NCBI GenBank assembly: GCA_947624445.1
Contig: CANQKF010000012.1
Span: 1 to 46,921, forward strand
Direction: 5' to 3'
Length of the DNA: 46,921 bases
Origin: an uncultured Clostridia bacterium
GTDB lineage: Bacteria; Bacillota; Clostridia; Christensenellales; Borkfalkiaceae
The notes beneath the pieces were generated by a model that saw only the letters and a program-made list of their open reading frames with translations, was not told where the DNA came from and ran no database searches. Both the position numbers and the translations under genes were made by a program. Shown here piece after piece: positions 8,673 to 18,623 of the stretch (position 1 is its first letter; each line of letters opens with the position of its first letter).

Positions 8673-10139
8673 ATGCAGACATTCGATGTTTACGAGGACG
8701 TCGCGACCCGCACGAACGGCGAGATCTTCATCGGCGTGGTGGGTCCCGTGCGCACGGGAAAATCCACATTCATCAAGCGATTCATGGAGGAGCTCGTGCT
8801 TCCCTCCGTGGAGGGGGAGAAGAAAAAGCGTTTCCGCGACGAGCTGCCCCAGTCCGCCGCGGGAAAGACGGTCATGACGACCGAGCCCAAATTCGTGCCC
8901 GAAGCGGGGGCGGAAGTCAAGCTCCGCGCGGCGGTCGCGACGGTCCGCCTCATCGACTGCGTGGGCTTCCCCGTCGAGGGCGCGGGCGGGTTCTCGGAGG
9001 AGGGCGCGCCGCGGCTCGTGAAAACCCCTTGGGATCCCTCTCCCATGCCCTTCGAACGGGCGGCGGAGGAGGGGACCCGCCGCGTCATGCACGACCACGC
9101 GACGATCGCCGTGCTCGTGACGACGGACGGCACGATCGCCGATCTTCCCCGCGCGGCCTACGAGGAAGCGGAGGCGCGCGCCTGCGAAGAGCTGAAATCG
9201 GCGGGAAAGCCGTTCATCATCCTTCTCAACAGCCGCACGCCCGAGACCTGCGGCGATCTCGCGGCGGAACTTACCGAAAAATACTGCGTGCCCGTCGTCG
9301 CCGAGAACTGCGAGACGATCGACGCCGCCCGCATCTCCGATGTGTTGGAGCGCATCCTCTATGAGTTCCCCGTCGTCTCCATCGACGTCGAACTGCCCGA
9401 TTGGGTGCGCGTCCTCGACGCCGAAGCGCCCCTCGTCGCCGAGGCGATCGAGGGCATCCGCGGGGTCGCCCCGAAGATCGTAAAGATGAGCGATTGCGCC
9501 CTGCTCGATACCCTCTATGCCGAGAGCGCGCGCTGGAAGCCGCCCGTCTCCCTCGAGCTGCACGCGGCGACGGGCAAGGCGGTCGTCACGCTCGCCCCCA
9601 AGGAGGGCGCGCTCTTCGAGGCGCTCTCCGGGCTCGCGGAGGAGCCCTTGCAGGACGAGACCGCCCTCATGCGCTATGTTTCCGATCTCGCTGCGGCGAA
9701 GAAACTCTACGCCCGCGTCGGGCAGGCGTTCTCGGACGCGCAGGAATACGGCTACGGCATCGTCTCGCCCGATCCCGGGGAGATGAGCCTCACCGAGCCC
9801 CGCCTCGTGAAGAAGAGCGGAAGGGTGGGGGTGGACCTGCACGCCGACGCGCCGAGCTACCACATCATCCGCGTCGACGTCAGCGGCGAAGTCCGCCCCG
9901 CGCTCGGCACCGAGGAACAGAGCGCCGCGTTCGTCAAGACGCTCTCCGAGGACATGGCGGCGGAGCCCGACCGCGCGTGGAACACCAACATGTTCGGCAA
10001 GACGCTGCGCGAGATGCTCGGCGAGGAACTCACCCTCAAGAACCGTTCGATGCGGGAGAACGTGCAGAAGAAAATGCGGCGCACGGTCACGCGGATCGTC
10101 AACGAGGGCAAGGGCGGCGTCATCTGCATCCTGCTCTGA
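8673..10139 (+). CDS. spoIVA: stage IV sporulation protein A, spore coat ATPase
   Basis: SpoIVA is an ATPase that polymerises on the forespore outer membrane and anchors the coat and helps cortex assembly. The 488-residue protein matches the usual length. It carries the Walker A motif GPVRTGKST near residue 25, the sensor-like MTTEPKFVPEA segment, DCVGFPVEGA, and a C-terminal region ending GKGGVICIL that is typical of the family and needed for membrane targeting. The start follows GCGGAGG by about seven bases. It is a single-gene unit with a terminator after it. Confidence 0.97.
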   Translation: MQTFDVYEDVATRTNGEIFIGVVGPVRTGKSTFIKRFMEELVLPSVEGEKKKRFRDELPQSAAGKTVMTTEPKFVPEAGAEVKLRAAVATVRLIDCVGFPVEGAGGFSEEGAPRLVKTPWDPSPMPFERAAEEGTRRVMHDHATIAVLVTTDGTIADLPRAAYEEAEARACEELKSAGKPFIILLNSRTPETCGDLAAELTEKYCVPVVAENCETIDAARISDVLERILYEFPVVSIDVELPDWVRVLDAEAPLVAEAIEGIRGVAPKIVKMSDCALLDTLYAESARWKPPVSLELHAATGKAVVTLAPKEGALFEALSGLAEEPLQDETALMRYVSDLAAAKKLYARVGQAFSDAQEYGYGIVSPDPGEMSLTEPRLVKKSGRVGVDLHADAPSYHIIRVDVSGEVRPALGTEEQSAAFVKTLSEDMAAEPDRAWNTNMFGKTLREMLGEELTLKNRSMRENVQKKMRRTVTRIVNEGKGGVICILL

Positions 10140-10146
10140 AAAAACG

Positions 10147-10167
10147 GCGGCATATGCCGCTTTTTTT
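10147..10167 (+). terminator. terminator of spoIVA
   Basis: GCGGC, loop ATAT, GCCGC followed by seven T, starting seven bases after the spoIVA stop. Confidence 0.85.
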
Positions 10168-10203
10168 CTTGCCGTTTTTCTGAAAAAAACGTTGTTTCTT
10201 TCC

Positions 10204-10232
10204 TTGACAAGACGGTGCGGAGGTGCTATAAT
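10204..10232 (+). promoter_or_regulatory. consensus promoter of the MscS gene
   Basis: TTGACA (10204-10209), 17 bases, TATAAT (10227-10232): exact consensus of the vegetative sigma factor. A strong AAAGGAGG ribosome site follows at 10240-10247. Confidence 0.92.
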
Positions 10233-10255
10233 CGGGCACAAAGGAGGCAGTACAA

Positions 10256-11239
10256 ATGGAAAACACTGCGAAAAAAGGAAAAGGCTTTACTTATTTTGGG
10301 ATCGTCCTGCTCTTCGTGTTCGCGGCGATCACCGTGCTCAGCTTCGTGTTCTACAATGACATCAACGATAGCGTCAACGGTTGGTTTGCCGTAAACAAAT
10401 GGGTAGAAAAAGACGGACAGATGGTCCTCGTGCCCATCGAAGATATGAGCCCGTTGCTCCGTTTTATCTACACGATCATCCCCAAGCTCATCGTGACGGC
10501 GGAAGTCCTCTTCATCACCTTGCTCGTGCTCTACGTGGTCTGCTGGATCCTCGGCAGGATCTTCCGCGAAACGCCCCGCAGGATCACGATCGGCAAGCTC
10601 GTGAACAGCATCGTGAAGGTGGTCATCTGGGTCGCGTGCGTCATCGCGGTCCTCGCCGTCTGGGGCATGAACGTCGGCGCGCTCATCGCAAGCGCGGGCG
10701 TCCTCACCCTCGTCGTCGGGCTCGGCATGCAGAGCCTCATCGCCGATGTCGTCGCGGGCATCTTCCTCGTCTGCGACGGAACGCTCCAGGTGGGCGATAT
10801 CGTCACGATCGACGGCTGGCGCGGCACCGTGCAGGAGATCGGCATCCGCAACACGAAGCTCATCAATTACAGCGGAGATATCCGCGTCGCCAACAACAGC
10901 ACCATCAAAGTGTTCGTCAACCAGAGCAGGGAGGATTCCTATCCCACCGTCATCGTCGGCGTGCCCTACGAGGAGAACTTGAAGCACGTGCAGGAAGTGT
11001 TCGAGGCGAACAAGGAGAAGATCAGGTCGCTCTGCCCCGTCCTCATCTCGGACATCGACTTCAACGGCGTCGACAACCTTGCCGCGTCGAGCGTCGATCT
11101 GCACTTCGGCGCGAAGTGCAAGGAGGGGGATTTCTTCGCGGCGCAGCGTGAGATGCGCGGCGCGATCAAGACGGTGTTCGAGGAGAACGGCATCTGCGTT
11201 CCCTTCCCGCAGGTCGTCGTGCACGAAGAGGAGAAGTGA
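10256..11239 (+). CDS. small-conductance mechanosensitive channel, MscS family
   Basis: MscS channels open under membrane tension to release solutes in osmotic downshock. The 327-residue protein has transmembrane helices near residues 13-33, 70-97 and 115-140. These are followed by the pore helix with the Ala/Gly-rich segment [22 protein letters not shown], then the beta domain beginning [24 protein letters not shown] and a C-terminal alpha/beta domain. This order is the MscS fold, in the short YggB/YkuT-like form. It is transcribed alone from a perfect promoter. Confidence 0.92.
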   Translation: MENTAKKGKGFTYFGIVLLFVFAAITVLSFVFYNDINDSVNGWFAVNKWVEKDGQMVLVPIEDMSPLLRFIYTIIPKLIVTAEVLFITLLVLYVVCWILGRIFRETPRRITIGKLVNSIVKVVIWVACVIAVLAVWGMNVGALIASAGVLTLVVGLGMQSLIADVVAGIFLVCDGTLQVGDIVTIDGWRGTVQEIGIRNTKLINYSGDIRVANNSTIKVFVNQSREDSYPTVIVGVPYEENLKHVQEVFEANKEKIRSLCPVLISDIDFNGVDNLAASSVDLHFGAKCKEGDFFAAQREMRGAIKTVFEENGICVPFPQVVVHEEEK

Positions 11240-11245
11240 TCCGCT

Positions 11246-11265
11246 CCGTCCGCAGCTGCGGACGG
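11246..11265 (+). terminator. 20-bp palindrome after the MscS gene
   Basis: A perfect 20-base palindrome (10-bp arms) starts six bases after the stop. No T run follows directly, so it is a weak terminator or a protein-binding site. Confidence 0.4.
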
Positions 11266-11290
11266 CCCTCGGAAATTTTTCGGAAATTTT

Positions 11291-11353
11291 TCCCGCAGGT
11301 ATTGAAATTCTGCGGGATTTATTCTATAATAAAGGGGTACTGCAAAGGGGTAC
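11291..11353 (+). promoter_or_regulatory. promoter and probable operator of the arabinose operon
   Basis: TTGAAA (11302-11307), 17 bases, TATAAT (11325-11330). The -35 box lies in the loop of an inverted repeat TCCCGCAG/CTGCGGGA (11291-11298 and 11310-11317). Downstream of the -10 box the 10-mer AAAGGGGTAC occurs twice, at 11331-11340 and 11344-11353. Both look like regulator sites; no arabinose regulator gene is in the window. Confidence 0.7.
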
Positions 11354-11386
11354 GAAAAAATGCAAAACCGCAAAGAGGGGGAATTT

Positions 11387-12982
11387 ATGGAAACGACGAT
11401 CAAGCAGGCGATCGAGCAGGGCAAGACGGCGCTCGGCATCGAATTCGGCTCGACGCGCATCAAGGCGGTGCTCGTCGATGCGCACAACGCGCCCATCGCT
11501 TCGGGCAGCCACGAGTGGGAGAACCGCCACATCGGCAACATCTGGTCGTATACGCTCGAAGATATCCAAACGGGCTTGCAGGACGCCTACCGCGCGATGG
11601 CGCAGGACGTCAAGGAAAAATACGGCGTCACGCTCACGACGATCGGCGCGATCGGCGTTTCGGCGATGATGCACGGCTATATGGTGTTCGACAAGAACGA
11701 CGAACTGCTCGTGCCCTTCCGCACGTGGCGCAACAACACGGCGGCGGCGGCGGGCGAAAAGCTCACCGAGCTCTTCGGCTACCACATCCCCGCGCGCTGG
11801 TCGGTCGCACACCTCTATCAGGCGATCTCCGACGGCGAAGCGCACGTCAAGGACATCGTGTTCCAGACGACGCTCGAGGGCTACGTCCATTGGAAGCTCA
11901 CGGGCGAAAAGGTCATCGGCATCGGCGAGGCGAGCGGAATGTTCCCCGTCGATCCCGCCACCAAGAAGTACGACGCCGTCATGCTGCAGAAGTTCAACGA
12001 CCTCGTGAAGGGGAAGGTCCCCTTCAAGGTGGAAGAGATCCTTCCCAAGATCTTAATGGCGGGGGATCAGGCAGGCGTGCTCACGCCCGAGGGCGCGGAG
12101 TTCCTCGATCCCGCGGGCAATTTGCAGCCCGGGATCCCGCTCTGCCCGCCCGAAGGGGACGCGGGCACGGGCATGGTCGCCACCAACGCCATAAAAAAGC
12201 GCACGGGCAACGTCTCGGCGGGCACCTCGGTGTTCGCGATGATCGTCCTCGAGAAGGAGCTCTCCAAGCCCTATCCCGAGATCGATCTCGTCACGACGCC
12301 CGTGGGCGATCTCGTCGGTATGGTGCACTGCAACAACTGCACCTCCGACCTCAACGCATGGGTGAGCATGTTCGGCGAGTTCGCAAAGGAGCTCGGCGTG
12401 GAGATCCCCAAGTGGAAGCTCTACGATATGCTCTATTTCGCCTCCGAAAAGGGGGAGAAGGACTGCGGCGGCTTGCTCGCCTACAACTACGTCTCCAACG
12501 AGCACGTCACGGGCGTCGAGCACGGCCGCCCGCTCTTCGTGCGCAAGGCAGACAGCAACTTCAACCTCGCCAACTTCATGCGTTGCCATCTCTATTCGGC
12601 GTTCGGGGCGCTCAAAGTCGGGTGCGACATCATGCTCAAAGAGGAGGGCGTGAAGCTCGACCGCATCACGGGCCACGGCGGGCTCTTCAAGACGGAGCGC
12701 GTCGGCCAGAGCTATCTCGCCGCGGCGATCGGGGCGCCCGTCACCGTCATGCAGACGGCGGGCGAGGGCGGCGCGTGGGGCATGGCGATCCTCGCCAACT
12801 ACCTCATCACCAAGGCGCAGGGCGAGAGCCTCGCTTCCTACCTCGAAGAGAAGGTATTCAAGGGGCAGGAGGGCGTGACGATCGCGCCCGATCCCGCCGA
12901 CGTCGCGGGCTTCGAGCAGTTCGCGGAGCGCTATGCCGCGGGGCTTCCCATCGTCCGCGAAGCGGTAAATTCCCTCAAATAA
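11387..12982 (+). CDS. FGGY-family pentulokinase, probable L-ribulokinase
   Basis: The 531-residue protein is an FGGY sugar kinase. It has the N-terminal ATPase phosphate loop [13 protein letters not shown], the sugar-site segment [10 protein letters not shown], and the C-terminal domain with GHGGLFKT and GEGGAWGMA. It is followed directly by araD and araA, so phosphorylation of L-ribulose is the expected role, although it is not close to E. coli AraB in its motifs. An upstream ATG at 11360 exists, but the one at 11387 has AGAGGGGG about six bases before it. First gene of the arabinose operon. Confidence 0.88.
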   Translation: METTIKQAIEQGKTALGIEFGSTRIKAVLVDAHNAPIASGSHEWENRHIGNIWSYTLEDIQTGLQDAYRAMAQDVKEKYGVTLTTIGAIGVSAMMHGYMVFDKNDELLVPFRTWRNNTAAAAGEKLTELFGYHIPARWSVAHLYQAISDGEAHVKDIVFQTTLEGYVHWKLTGEKVIGIGEASGMFPVDPATKKYDAVMLQKFNDLVKGKVPFKVEEILPKILMAGDQAGVLTPEGAEFLDPAGNLQPGIPLCPPEGDAGTGMVATNAIKKRTGNVSAGTSVFAMIVLEKELSKPYPEIDLVTTPVGDLVGMVHCNNCTSDLNAWVSMFGEFAKELGVEIPKWKLYDMLYFASEKGEKDCGGLLAYNYVSNEHVTGVEHGRPLFVRKADSNFNLANFMRCHLYSAFGALKVGCDIMLKEEGVKLDRITGHGGLFKTERVGQSYLAAAIGAPVTVMQTAGEGGAWGMAILANYLITKAQGESLASYLEEKVFKGQEGVTIAPDPADVAGFEQFAERYAAGLPIVREAVNSLK

Positions 12983-12996
12983 TCAAGGAGAACATC

Positions 12997-13701
12997 ATGT
13001 TAGAGGCATTGAAAGAAAAAGTATTGCAGGCCAACCTCGATCTCGTGAAGCACAAGCTCGTGCTGTTCACATGGGGCAACGTCTCCGAGATCGACCGAAG
13101 ATCGGGGCTCATCGTCATCAAGCCCTCGGGCGTGAGTTACGACGAGATGAAGGCGGAAGATATGGTCGTCGTCGACCTCGAAGGCAAGGTCGTCGAGGGG
13201 GATCTGCGCCCTTCGTCGGATACGCCCACCCACATCGAGTTCTACAAGGCGTTCCCGCACATCGGCGGCGTCACCCACACCCATTCGACCTTCGCCACGG
13301 CATGGGCGCAGGCGGGGCGGAGCATCCCCTTCTACGGGACGACCCACGCCGATTACTTCTACGGCGACATTCCCTGCGCGCGCTCGCTCACCAAGGAGGA
13401 GATCGAGGGGGCGTACGAGAAGAACACGGGGCTCGCCATCATCGAGAAGTTCCGCGAGGACGGCATCGATCCCCTGGAGGTCCCGGGCGTGCTCATCAAG
13501 AGCCACGGCGTGTTCGCCTTCGGGAAGGACGGCGGCGGCTCGGTCTACAACGCGACGGTCATCGAGGAGGTCGCCAAGATGGCGTTCCTCACCGAGCAGA
13601 TCAATCCCACCGTCGTGCGGGCGGATAAGTTCATGATGGAGAAGCACTATCAGCGCAAGCACGGCAAGAACGCCTACTACGGGCAGACAAAAAAGAAATA
13701 A
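12997..13701 (+). CDS. araD: L-ribulose-5-phosphate 4-epimerase
   Basis: AraD interconverts L-ribulose 5-phosphate and D-xylulose 5-phosphate. The 234-residue class II aldolase/epimerase fold shows the [10 protein letters not shown] start, the phosphate-binding [10 protein letters not shown] and the zinc-binding [11 protein letters not shown], with the later histidine in KSHGVFAFG. It begins 14 bases after the kinase, behind AAGGAG. Confidence 0.95.
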   Translation: MLEALKEKVLQANLDLVKHKLVLFTWGNVSEIDRRSGLIVIKPSGVSYDEMKAEDMVVVDLEGKVVEGDLRPSSDTPTHIEFYKAFPHIGGVTHTHSTFATAWAQAGRSIPFYGTTHADYFYGDIPCARSLTKEEIEGAYEKNTGLAIIEKFREDGIDPLEVPGVLIKSHGVFAFGKDGGGSVYNATVIEEVAKMAFLTEQINPTVVRADKFMMEKHYQRKHGKNAYYGQTKKK

Positions 13702-13742
13702 CGCTTCGGCGTGTCAAAAAAGAATAAAAGGGGTAAACGGAA

Positions 13743-15203
13743 ATGAAAGAAAAAATCGTCTATTGGCTCACGGGATCGCAGACGCTCTACGGCGACGACG
13801 TTCTCGCGCACGTTGCGCAGCATTCCGAGGAGATGGCAAACTACGTCGACAAGTATGTTCCCGTCACGGTGAAGTACCTCACGACCTGCAAGAGCTCCGA
13901 TGAAGTCGTCGAAGCCGTCAAAAAGGTCAATGCTGACGAGAACTGCATCGGCATCATCACATGGTGCCACACCTTCTCGCCCGCCAAGATGTGGATCAAG
14001 GGGCTCTCGATGCTGCAAAAGCCCATGTGCCATTTTGCCACGCAGTACAACGAAAAACTGCCCTACGACACCATCGACATGGACTTCATGAACGAGAACC
14101 AGGCGGCCCACGGCGACAGAGAGTTCGGCTACATCGTCGCGCGGCTGCGCATGGACAACAAGGTCATCGTCGGCTACTACAAGGACCCGAAGGCGCTCGA
14201 AGAGCTCGCCTCGTGGTGCAAGGTCGCCGCGGGCTATGCCTTCTCCAAGACGGTGAAGGTCGCAAGATTTTCCGATAACATGCGCGACGTCGCCGTCACC
14301 GAGGGCGACAAGATCGACGCCCACATCAATCTCGGCTGGCAGGTCGACTACTATCCCATCGGCGATCTCGTGGACTACATCGAGGCCGTCACCGAAGCGG
14401 AAGTGGACGCCCTCATGGCGGAATACGCCAAGAAGTACACGATGGGCACCGACCGCATCGGGGTCGTCCGCGAACAGGCGAAGTACGAGATCGCGATGGA
14501 GAAGTTCTGCAAGGAGAAGGGCGGCTACATCGGCATCGTCGATCACTTCGGGTCGCTTCACGGCATGAACCAGCTCCCCGGGCTCGCCATCCAGGACCTG
14601 CAATCCAAGGGCTACGGCTTCGGCGCGGAGGGCGATTGGAAGATCGCCGCGCTCGGCGCGACCATGCAGTACATGGCCGACCAGAAGGGCACGGGGCTCA
14701 TGGAGGACTACACCTACGACCTCGTGGACGGCCTCTGCCTCGGCGCGCACATGCTCGAGGTCTCTCCCCAATTCGCGGCGACGAAGCCCGAGATCCAAGT
14801 CCATCCGCTCGGCATCGGCGGAAAGTCCGATCCCGCCCGCCTCGTGTTCGAGGGCATCGAAGCCCCGCAGGCGATCGCCGTCTCCATGATCGACATGGGC
14901 GACAGGATGCGCCTCATCGTGCAGAAGATCAAGCTCGTGAAGTATCCCCACAAGATGCCCAACCTGCCCGTCGGCGGGCTCATGTGGCAGTATCAGCCCA
15001 ACTTCAAGGACGGCGTCGCCGCATGGATCTACGCGGGCGGCGCGCACCACACCGTCGTCTCCTCCGTCGTCACGGCGCAGCAGATGGTCGACCTCGGCAA
15101 CATGTGGGGCGTGGAAGTCGTGCTCATCGACGAGAACACCGAGATCAACAACTTCAAGAGAGACCTCATGTGGTCGGATCAAGTCTGGAAAACGCGGAAA
15201 TAA
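13743..15203 (+). CDS. araA: L-arabinose isomerase
   Basis: AraA converts L-arabinose to L-ribulose using Mn2+. The 486-residue protein has normal length and carries the four metal ligands: E296 in GAEGDWK, E321 in LMEDYTYD, H336 in GAHMLEVSP and H435 in GGAHHTV. It follows araD by 41 bases with a GGGGTAAACGGAA ribosome site. With the kinase and AraD it completes conversion of arabinose to xylulose 5-phosphate. Confidence 0.96.
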   Translation: MKEKIVYWLTGSQTLYGDDVLAHVAQHSEEMANYVDKYVPVTVKYLTTCKSSDEVVEAVKKVNADENCIGIITWCHTFSPAKMWIKGLSMLQKPMCHFATQYNEKLPYDTIDMDFMNENQAAHGDREFGYIVARLRMDNKVIVGYYKDPKALEELASWCKVAAGYAFSKTVKVARFSDNMRDVAVTEGDKIDAHINLGWQVDYYPIGDLVDYIEAVTEAEVDALMAEYAKKYTMGTDRIGVVREQAKYEIAMEKFCKEKGGYIGIVDHFGSLHGMNQLPGLAIQDLQSKGYGFGAEGDWKIAALGATMQYMADQKGTGLMEDYTYDLVDGLCLGAHMLEVSPQFAATKPEIQVHPLGIGGKSDPARLVFEGIEAPQAIAVSMIDMGDRMRLIVQKIKLVKYPHKMPNLPVGGLMWQYQPNFKDGVAAWIYAGGAHHTVVSSVVTAQQMVDLGNMWGVEVVLIDENTEINNFKRDLMWSDQVWKTRK

Positions 15204-15274
15204 CCCCGATGCGGGGCCGCGCGGAACCGGCATAGGATCGCGCAACGCGGGCGCGCCCGCGGCCGAAGATTGTT

Positions 15275-17329
15275 ATGTATTTCAAAAAATACACATATGG
15301 CGATACCGCCGTCTATTTTGTGGAGGCGCCGCTCGAGGGCGAAAAGCGCACGACCGTCGGCATGGCGGTCTATCCCGCCGACGCCGCGCCCGATTTTAAG
15401 AAGATCAAGCCCGACAGCCTCGTGCAGGTCGCCTTCACGGGCGACGAGACGCTCGCCGATTATACCCGCGGCGTCACGATGCGCAACCGCAGCGCGACGC
15501 TCCTCAAAGTCGTGAAGCAGGTGGATTTCGTGAGCGGCAAGCTCAACACCTACCTCACCGACGGCGCGGGGAACGACTATATCCACAGCCTCTATTTCGA
15601 CCACGCGACGGGGGTTTTCACGGTCTCCGTGCGGTACGAGAACCACACGGGCGCCCCCCGCACGCTCGAGCACCTCTCGAGCTTCTCGCTGGGCGGCATC
15701 GCCTCCCCCGAGACGTGGGACATGGGCGGGCTCTCGCTCGTCCGCATGACGAGCGCGTGGTCGCGCGAGTGCCGCGTGCGCCGCGATCCCTTCCCCGAGC
15801 TCGGGCTCGATCCGAGCTGGGCGCGCTACGGTGTGAAGGTGGAGCGCTTCGGCGAAGTCGGCAGCATGGCGAACCGCGGCTATTTCCCGTTCGCGGCGAT
15901 CGAGGACCGCGCGAGCGGCACCACATGGGGCTGTATGCTCGAAGCGCCCGGCGCGTGGCAGATGGAGGTCTACGCCGAAAAGGACGCATGCGCCTTCTCG
16001 GGCGGGCTCGCCGACTACGAGACGGGGCACTGGCGCAAGACGATCCCCGCGGGCGGGAGCTTCGAGACCCGCGCCGCCCGCTTCTGCGTCTCCAAGCGCG
16101 GCCTGCTCGATGTCTGCAATGCGCTCGTCCGCGAGCAGGACGCCCGCCTGTGCGTGCCCGCCTCGGAGGACGAGATGCCCGTGCTCTACAACGAATACTG
16201 CGCGAGCTGGGGCACCCCGACGGCGGCGAAGGTGGAAAAGCAGCTCGCCGCGGCCGCGGCGCTCGGGATCAAGTATTTCGTCATCGACGCAGGCTGGTAT
16301 AAGCCCCTCGATAAGGGCTGGTGCAACGCCGCGGGGGATTGGCAGGTCAATCCCGAGTACTTCCCCGATATGAAGGAGACCGTCGCCCTCATCCGCTCCA
16401 AGGGGATGAAGGCGGGCATCTGGTTTGAATACGAGATCGCGGGCAGGGACAGCGACCTCTTCCATGTGGAGCACGCGCTGCTGCACCGCGACGGCGCCGT
16501 CCTCACCTCGAAGAACCGCCGCTTCCTCGATCTGCGCATGCCCGAAGCGCAGGCGTACCTCAAGAGCCGCCTCATCGACTTTTTGCGCACGAACGGCTTT
16601 TCCTACCTCAAGATCGACTACAACGACAGCGTCGGCATCGGTTGCGACGGCGCCGAGAGCGTCGGAGAGGGGGGAAGGCAGGTCGCCGAGGCGAGCGTCG
16701 CGATGCTCGACCGCATCCGCGACGAGATCCCGGGCATCATCCTCGAAAACTGCGCCTCGGGGGGCAGCCGCATCGAACCGCTGCGCATGAGCAAGGTCTC
16801 GATGTGCTCCTTCTCCGACGCCCACGAATGCCCCGAGATCCCGCTCGTGGCGGCCAACGTCACCCGCGTCGTGCCCGCGCGGCAGGTGCAGATCTGGGCG
16901 GTCCTCCGCAAGAACGAGAGCGACGCCCGCACGGTCTATTCGCTCTGCGCGGCGATGATGGGGCGCATCTGCATCTCGGGCGAGATCCCCGTGCGGCAGA
17001 AGGAAAAGCTCGCCCGCGTCCACGAGGGGCTGGAATTTTACCGCGCCGTGAAGGAGATCGTCCGCCGCGGCGACATCGTGTGCGTCGATTGCGACGTCTC
17101 CTCCTACCGCGCGCCCAAGGGGCGGCAGATCTATATGAAGGCATACGGGCGGCAGCTGCTCGTCATCGTCCACCGCCTCGATTCGGAGGCCGCGATCGAG
17201 GTCTCCGCCGCGGGCTACACGCTCACGGGCGCCTACACGACCTTTGCCTACGAGGCCGAGGACGGGATGTTGCGGATCGCCGCGGGCGACGCCTTCACCG
17301 CGGGCGCGTTCCTCTTCGTCAGGAAGTAA
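15275..17329 (+). CDS. GH36-family glycosidase (alpha-galactosidase-like)
   Basis: The 684-residue protein has an N-terminal beta-rich domain (about 1-270), a (beta/alpha)8 barrel and a short C-terminal beta domain. The barrel carries FVIDAGWYK, the nucleophile D448 in LKIDYNDS, the glycine-rich ENCASGGSR that binds substrate, and the probable acid/base D515 in FSDAHEC. This is the clan GH-D layout. No signal peptide is visible, so it acts in the cytosol on imported oligosaccharides. It is the last gene of the arabinose operon. Alpha-D-galactose and beta-L-arabinopyranose have the same ring stereochemistry, so either could be its substrate. No strong ribosome site precedes the ATG. Confidence 0.88.
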   Translation: MYFKKYTYGDTAVYFVEAPLEGEKRTTVGMAVYPADAAPDFKKIKPDSLVQVAFTGDETLADYTRGVTMRNRSATLLKVVKQVDFVSGKLNTYLTDGAGNDYIHSLYFDHATGVFTVSVRYENHTGAPRTLEHLSSFSLGGIASPETWDMGGLSLVRMTSAWSRECRVRRDPFPELGLDPSWARYGVKVERFGEVGSMANRGYFPFAAIEDRASGTTWGCMLEAPGAWQMEVYAEKDACAFSGGLADYETGHWRKTIPAGGSFETRAARFCVSKRGLLDVCNALVREQDARLCVPASEDEMPVLYNEYCASWGTPTAAKVEKQLAAAAALGIKYFVIDAGWYKPLDKGWCNAAGDWQVNPEYFPDMKETVALIRSKGMKAGIWFEYEIAGRDSDLFHVEHALLHRDGAVLTSKNRRFLDLRMPEAQAYLKSRLIDFLRTNGFSYLKIDYNDSVGIGCDGAESVGEGGRQVAEASVAMLDRIRDEIPGIILENCASGGSRIEPLRMSKVSMCSFSDAHECPEIPLVAANVTRVVPARQVQIWAVLRKNESDARTVYSLCAAMMGRICISGEIPVRQKEKLARVHEGLEFYRAVKEIVRRGDIVCVDCDVSSYRAPKGRQIYMKAYGRQLLVIVHRLDSEAAIEVSAAGYTLTGAYTTFAYEAEDGMLRIAAGDAFTAGAFLFVRK

Positions 17330-17355
17330 AAATCCGGAAAAGTTGCGGCGGGATG

Positions 17356-17384
17356 TTGACATTTCCGCCGTAATTTTTTATAAT
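17356..17384 (+). promoter_or_regulatory. consensus promoter of the 17427-23998 operon
   Basis: TTGACA (17356-17361), 17 bases, TATAAT (17379-17384). Exact vegetative consensus, starting 27 bases after the GH36 stop. Confidence 0.92.
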
Positions 17385-17426
17385 GAAATCACACGGACCC
17401 GCCCTTGCAGGGCAAAAGAGGGGAAT

Positions 17427-18623
17427 ATGCAAGTACAGGAATTTCTCGCGTCCCGCGGGCAGACCGCGCTCGCCCGCAGGATCCGCGGCGCCGAAGCGGC
17501 GTTCGCGCCCCAGCTCGAGGGGATCGATTGGGAGAGCATCGCGCGCGTGAAAGCGGGGTTGCAGCCCGTCGCGCGGGGGAAGATCGCGCCGATCTCGGGC
17601 ATGCCGCCCGCGGAGATCTCTGCGCGCCGCGCGGAATTCGAAGCGATCGGCCTTTCCGCCATCCGCCGCGGGGAAGTCGCGGCAGTCCTGCTCGCGGGCG
17701 GACAGGGCACCCGCCTCGGCGCCGACGCGCCCAAGGGCACCTTCGATCTCGGGCTCACCCGCCCGCGCCCGATCTTCGCGCTGCTCCTCGAAAATCTCCT
17801 CGAAATCGTAAAACGGGCGGGGGCGTATGTGCCTCTTTTCATCATGACGAGCGAACTGAACGATGCCGCGACGCGCGCATTTTTTGCCGCGCACGGCAAT
17901 TTCGGCTACCCCGCTTCCCACCTGCGCTTCTTTCCGCAGGAGATGGCGCCCGCCGTCGATCTGAACGGCGATCTGCTCCTCGCGGACGATCGTCACCTCG
18001 TCCGCTCGCCCAACGGCAACGGCGGCTGGTTCACTTCCTTGCAGCGCGCGGGGCTCGAAGGGGAGTTCCCCGCCGTGCGGTGGTACAACGTGTTCGGCGT
18101 CGACAACGTGCTCGCGCGCATCGCCGATCCCGTGTTCCTCGGGGCGACGGTCGCGAGCGGCTGCAAGTGCGGGGCGAAGGCGGTCGAAAAGCACGATCCC
18201 GCCGAGCGGGTGGGGGTGCTGTGCCTCGAGGACGGCCTTCCCTCCGTCGTCGAATACTACGAGCTCGATCCCGCGCTCGCCGCCCTACGCGGAGAAGACG
18301 GCAGGCTCGCCTACCGCTACGGGCTCACGCTCAACTATCTCTTCGAGCGGGAGCGGCTCTTGCAGGCGGCCGGGGAGCGCATCCCCGTGCACATCGTGAA
18401 AAAGAAGATCCCGTACCTTTCCGAAACGGGCTTTGTCGTCCCGCAGGAGGAGAACGGATATAAATTCGAGACGCTTATTTTGGATCTCGTTCGGCTCATG
18501 GGCAGCTGTCTGCCCTTCGAGGTCGCGCGGGAGCATGAATTCGCGCCCGTCAAGAACCGCACGGGGGTCGACAGCGTAGAGACCGCGCGGGAAGCCTTAC
18601 AACGAAACGGAGTTGTGCTGTAA
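17427..18623 (+). CDS. UDP-sugar pyrophosphorylase, UDPGP/UAP1-like
   Basis: The 398-residue protein has the nucleotide-binding motif LLAGGQGTRLG followed by PKGTFDLGL. It also has the sugar-site segments LNGDLLL and VRWYNVFGVDNVLARIADPVFLG, as in eukaryote-type UDP-GlcNAc/UDP-hexose pyrophosphorylases rather than the bacterial GalU family. It would join UTP and a sugar 1-phosphate. UDP-glucose or UDP-galactose would fit the Leloir genes elsewhere in the window; UDP-arabinose or UDP-GlcNAc are alternatives. The ATG has AAAGAGGGGA upstream. First gene behind a consensus promoter. Confidence 0.88.
   Translation: MQVQEFLASRGQTALARRIRGAEAAFAPQLEGIDWESIARVKAGLQPVARGKIAPISGMPPAEISARRAEFEAIGLSAIRRGEVAAVLLAGGQGTRLGADAPKGTFDLGLTRPRPIFALLLENLLEIVKRAGAYVPLFIMTSELNDAATRAFFAAHGNFGYPASHLRFFPQEMAPAVDLNGDLLLADDRHLVRSPNGNGGWFTSLQRAGLEGEFPAVRWYNVFGVDNVLARIADPVFLGATVASGCKCGAKAVEKHDPAERVGVLCLEDGLPSVVEYYELDPALAALRGEDGRLAYRYGLTLNYLFERERLLQAAGERIPVHIVKKKIPYLSETGFVVPQEENGYKFETLILDLVRLMGSCLPFEVAREHEFAPVKNRTGVDSVETAREALQRNGVVL

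Noticed and set aside
164..17329. Many long open frames opposite or out of phase with dapB, dapA, asd, secA, araA, GH36 and others
   Set aside because: GC-rich third positions leave shadow frames open; their products are Arg/Ala/Gly/Pro-rich and match no family.
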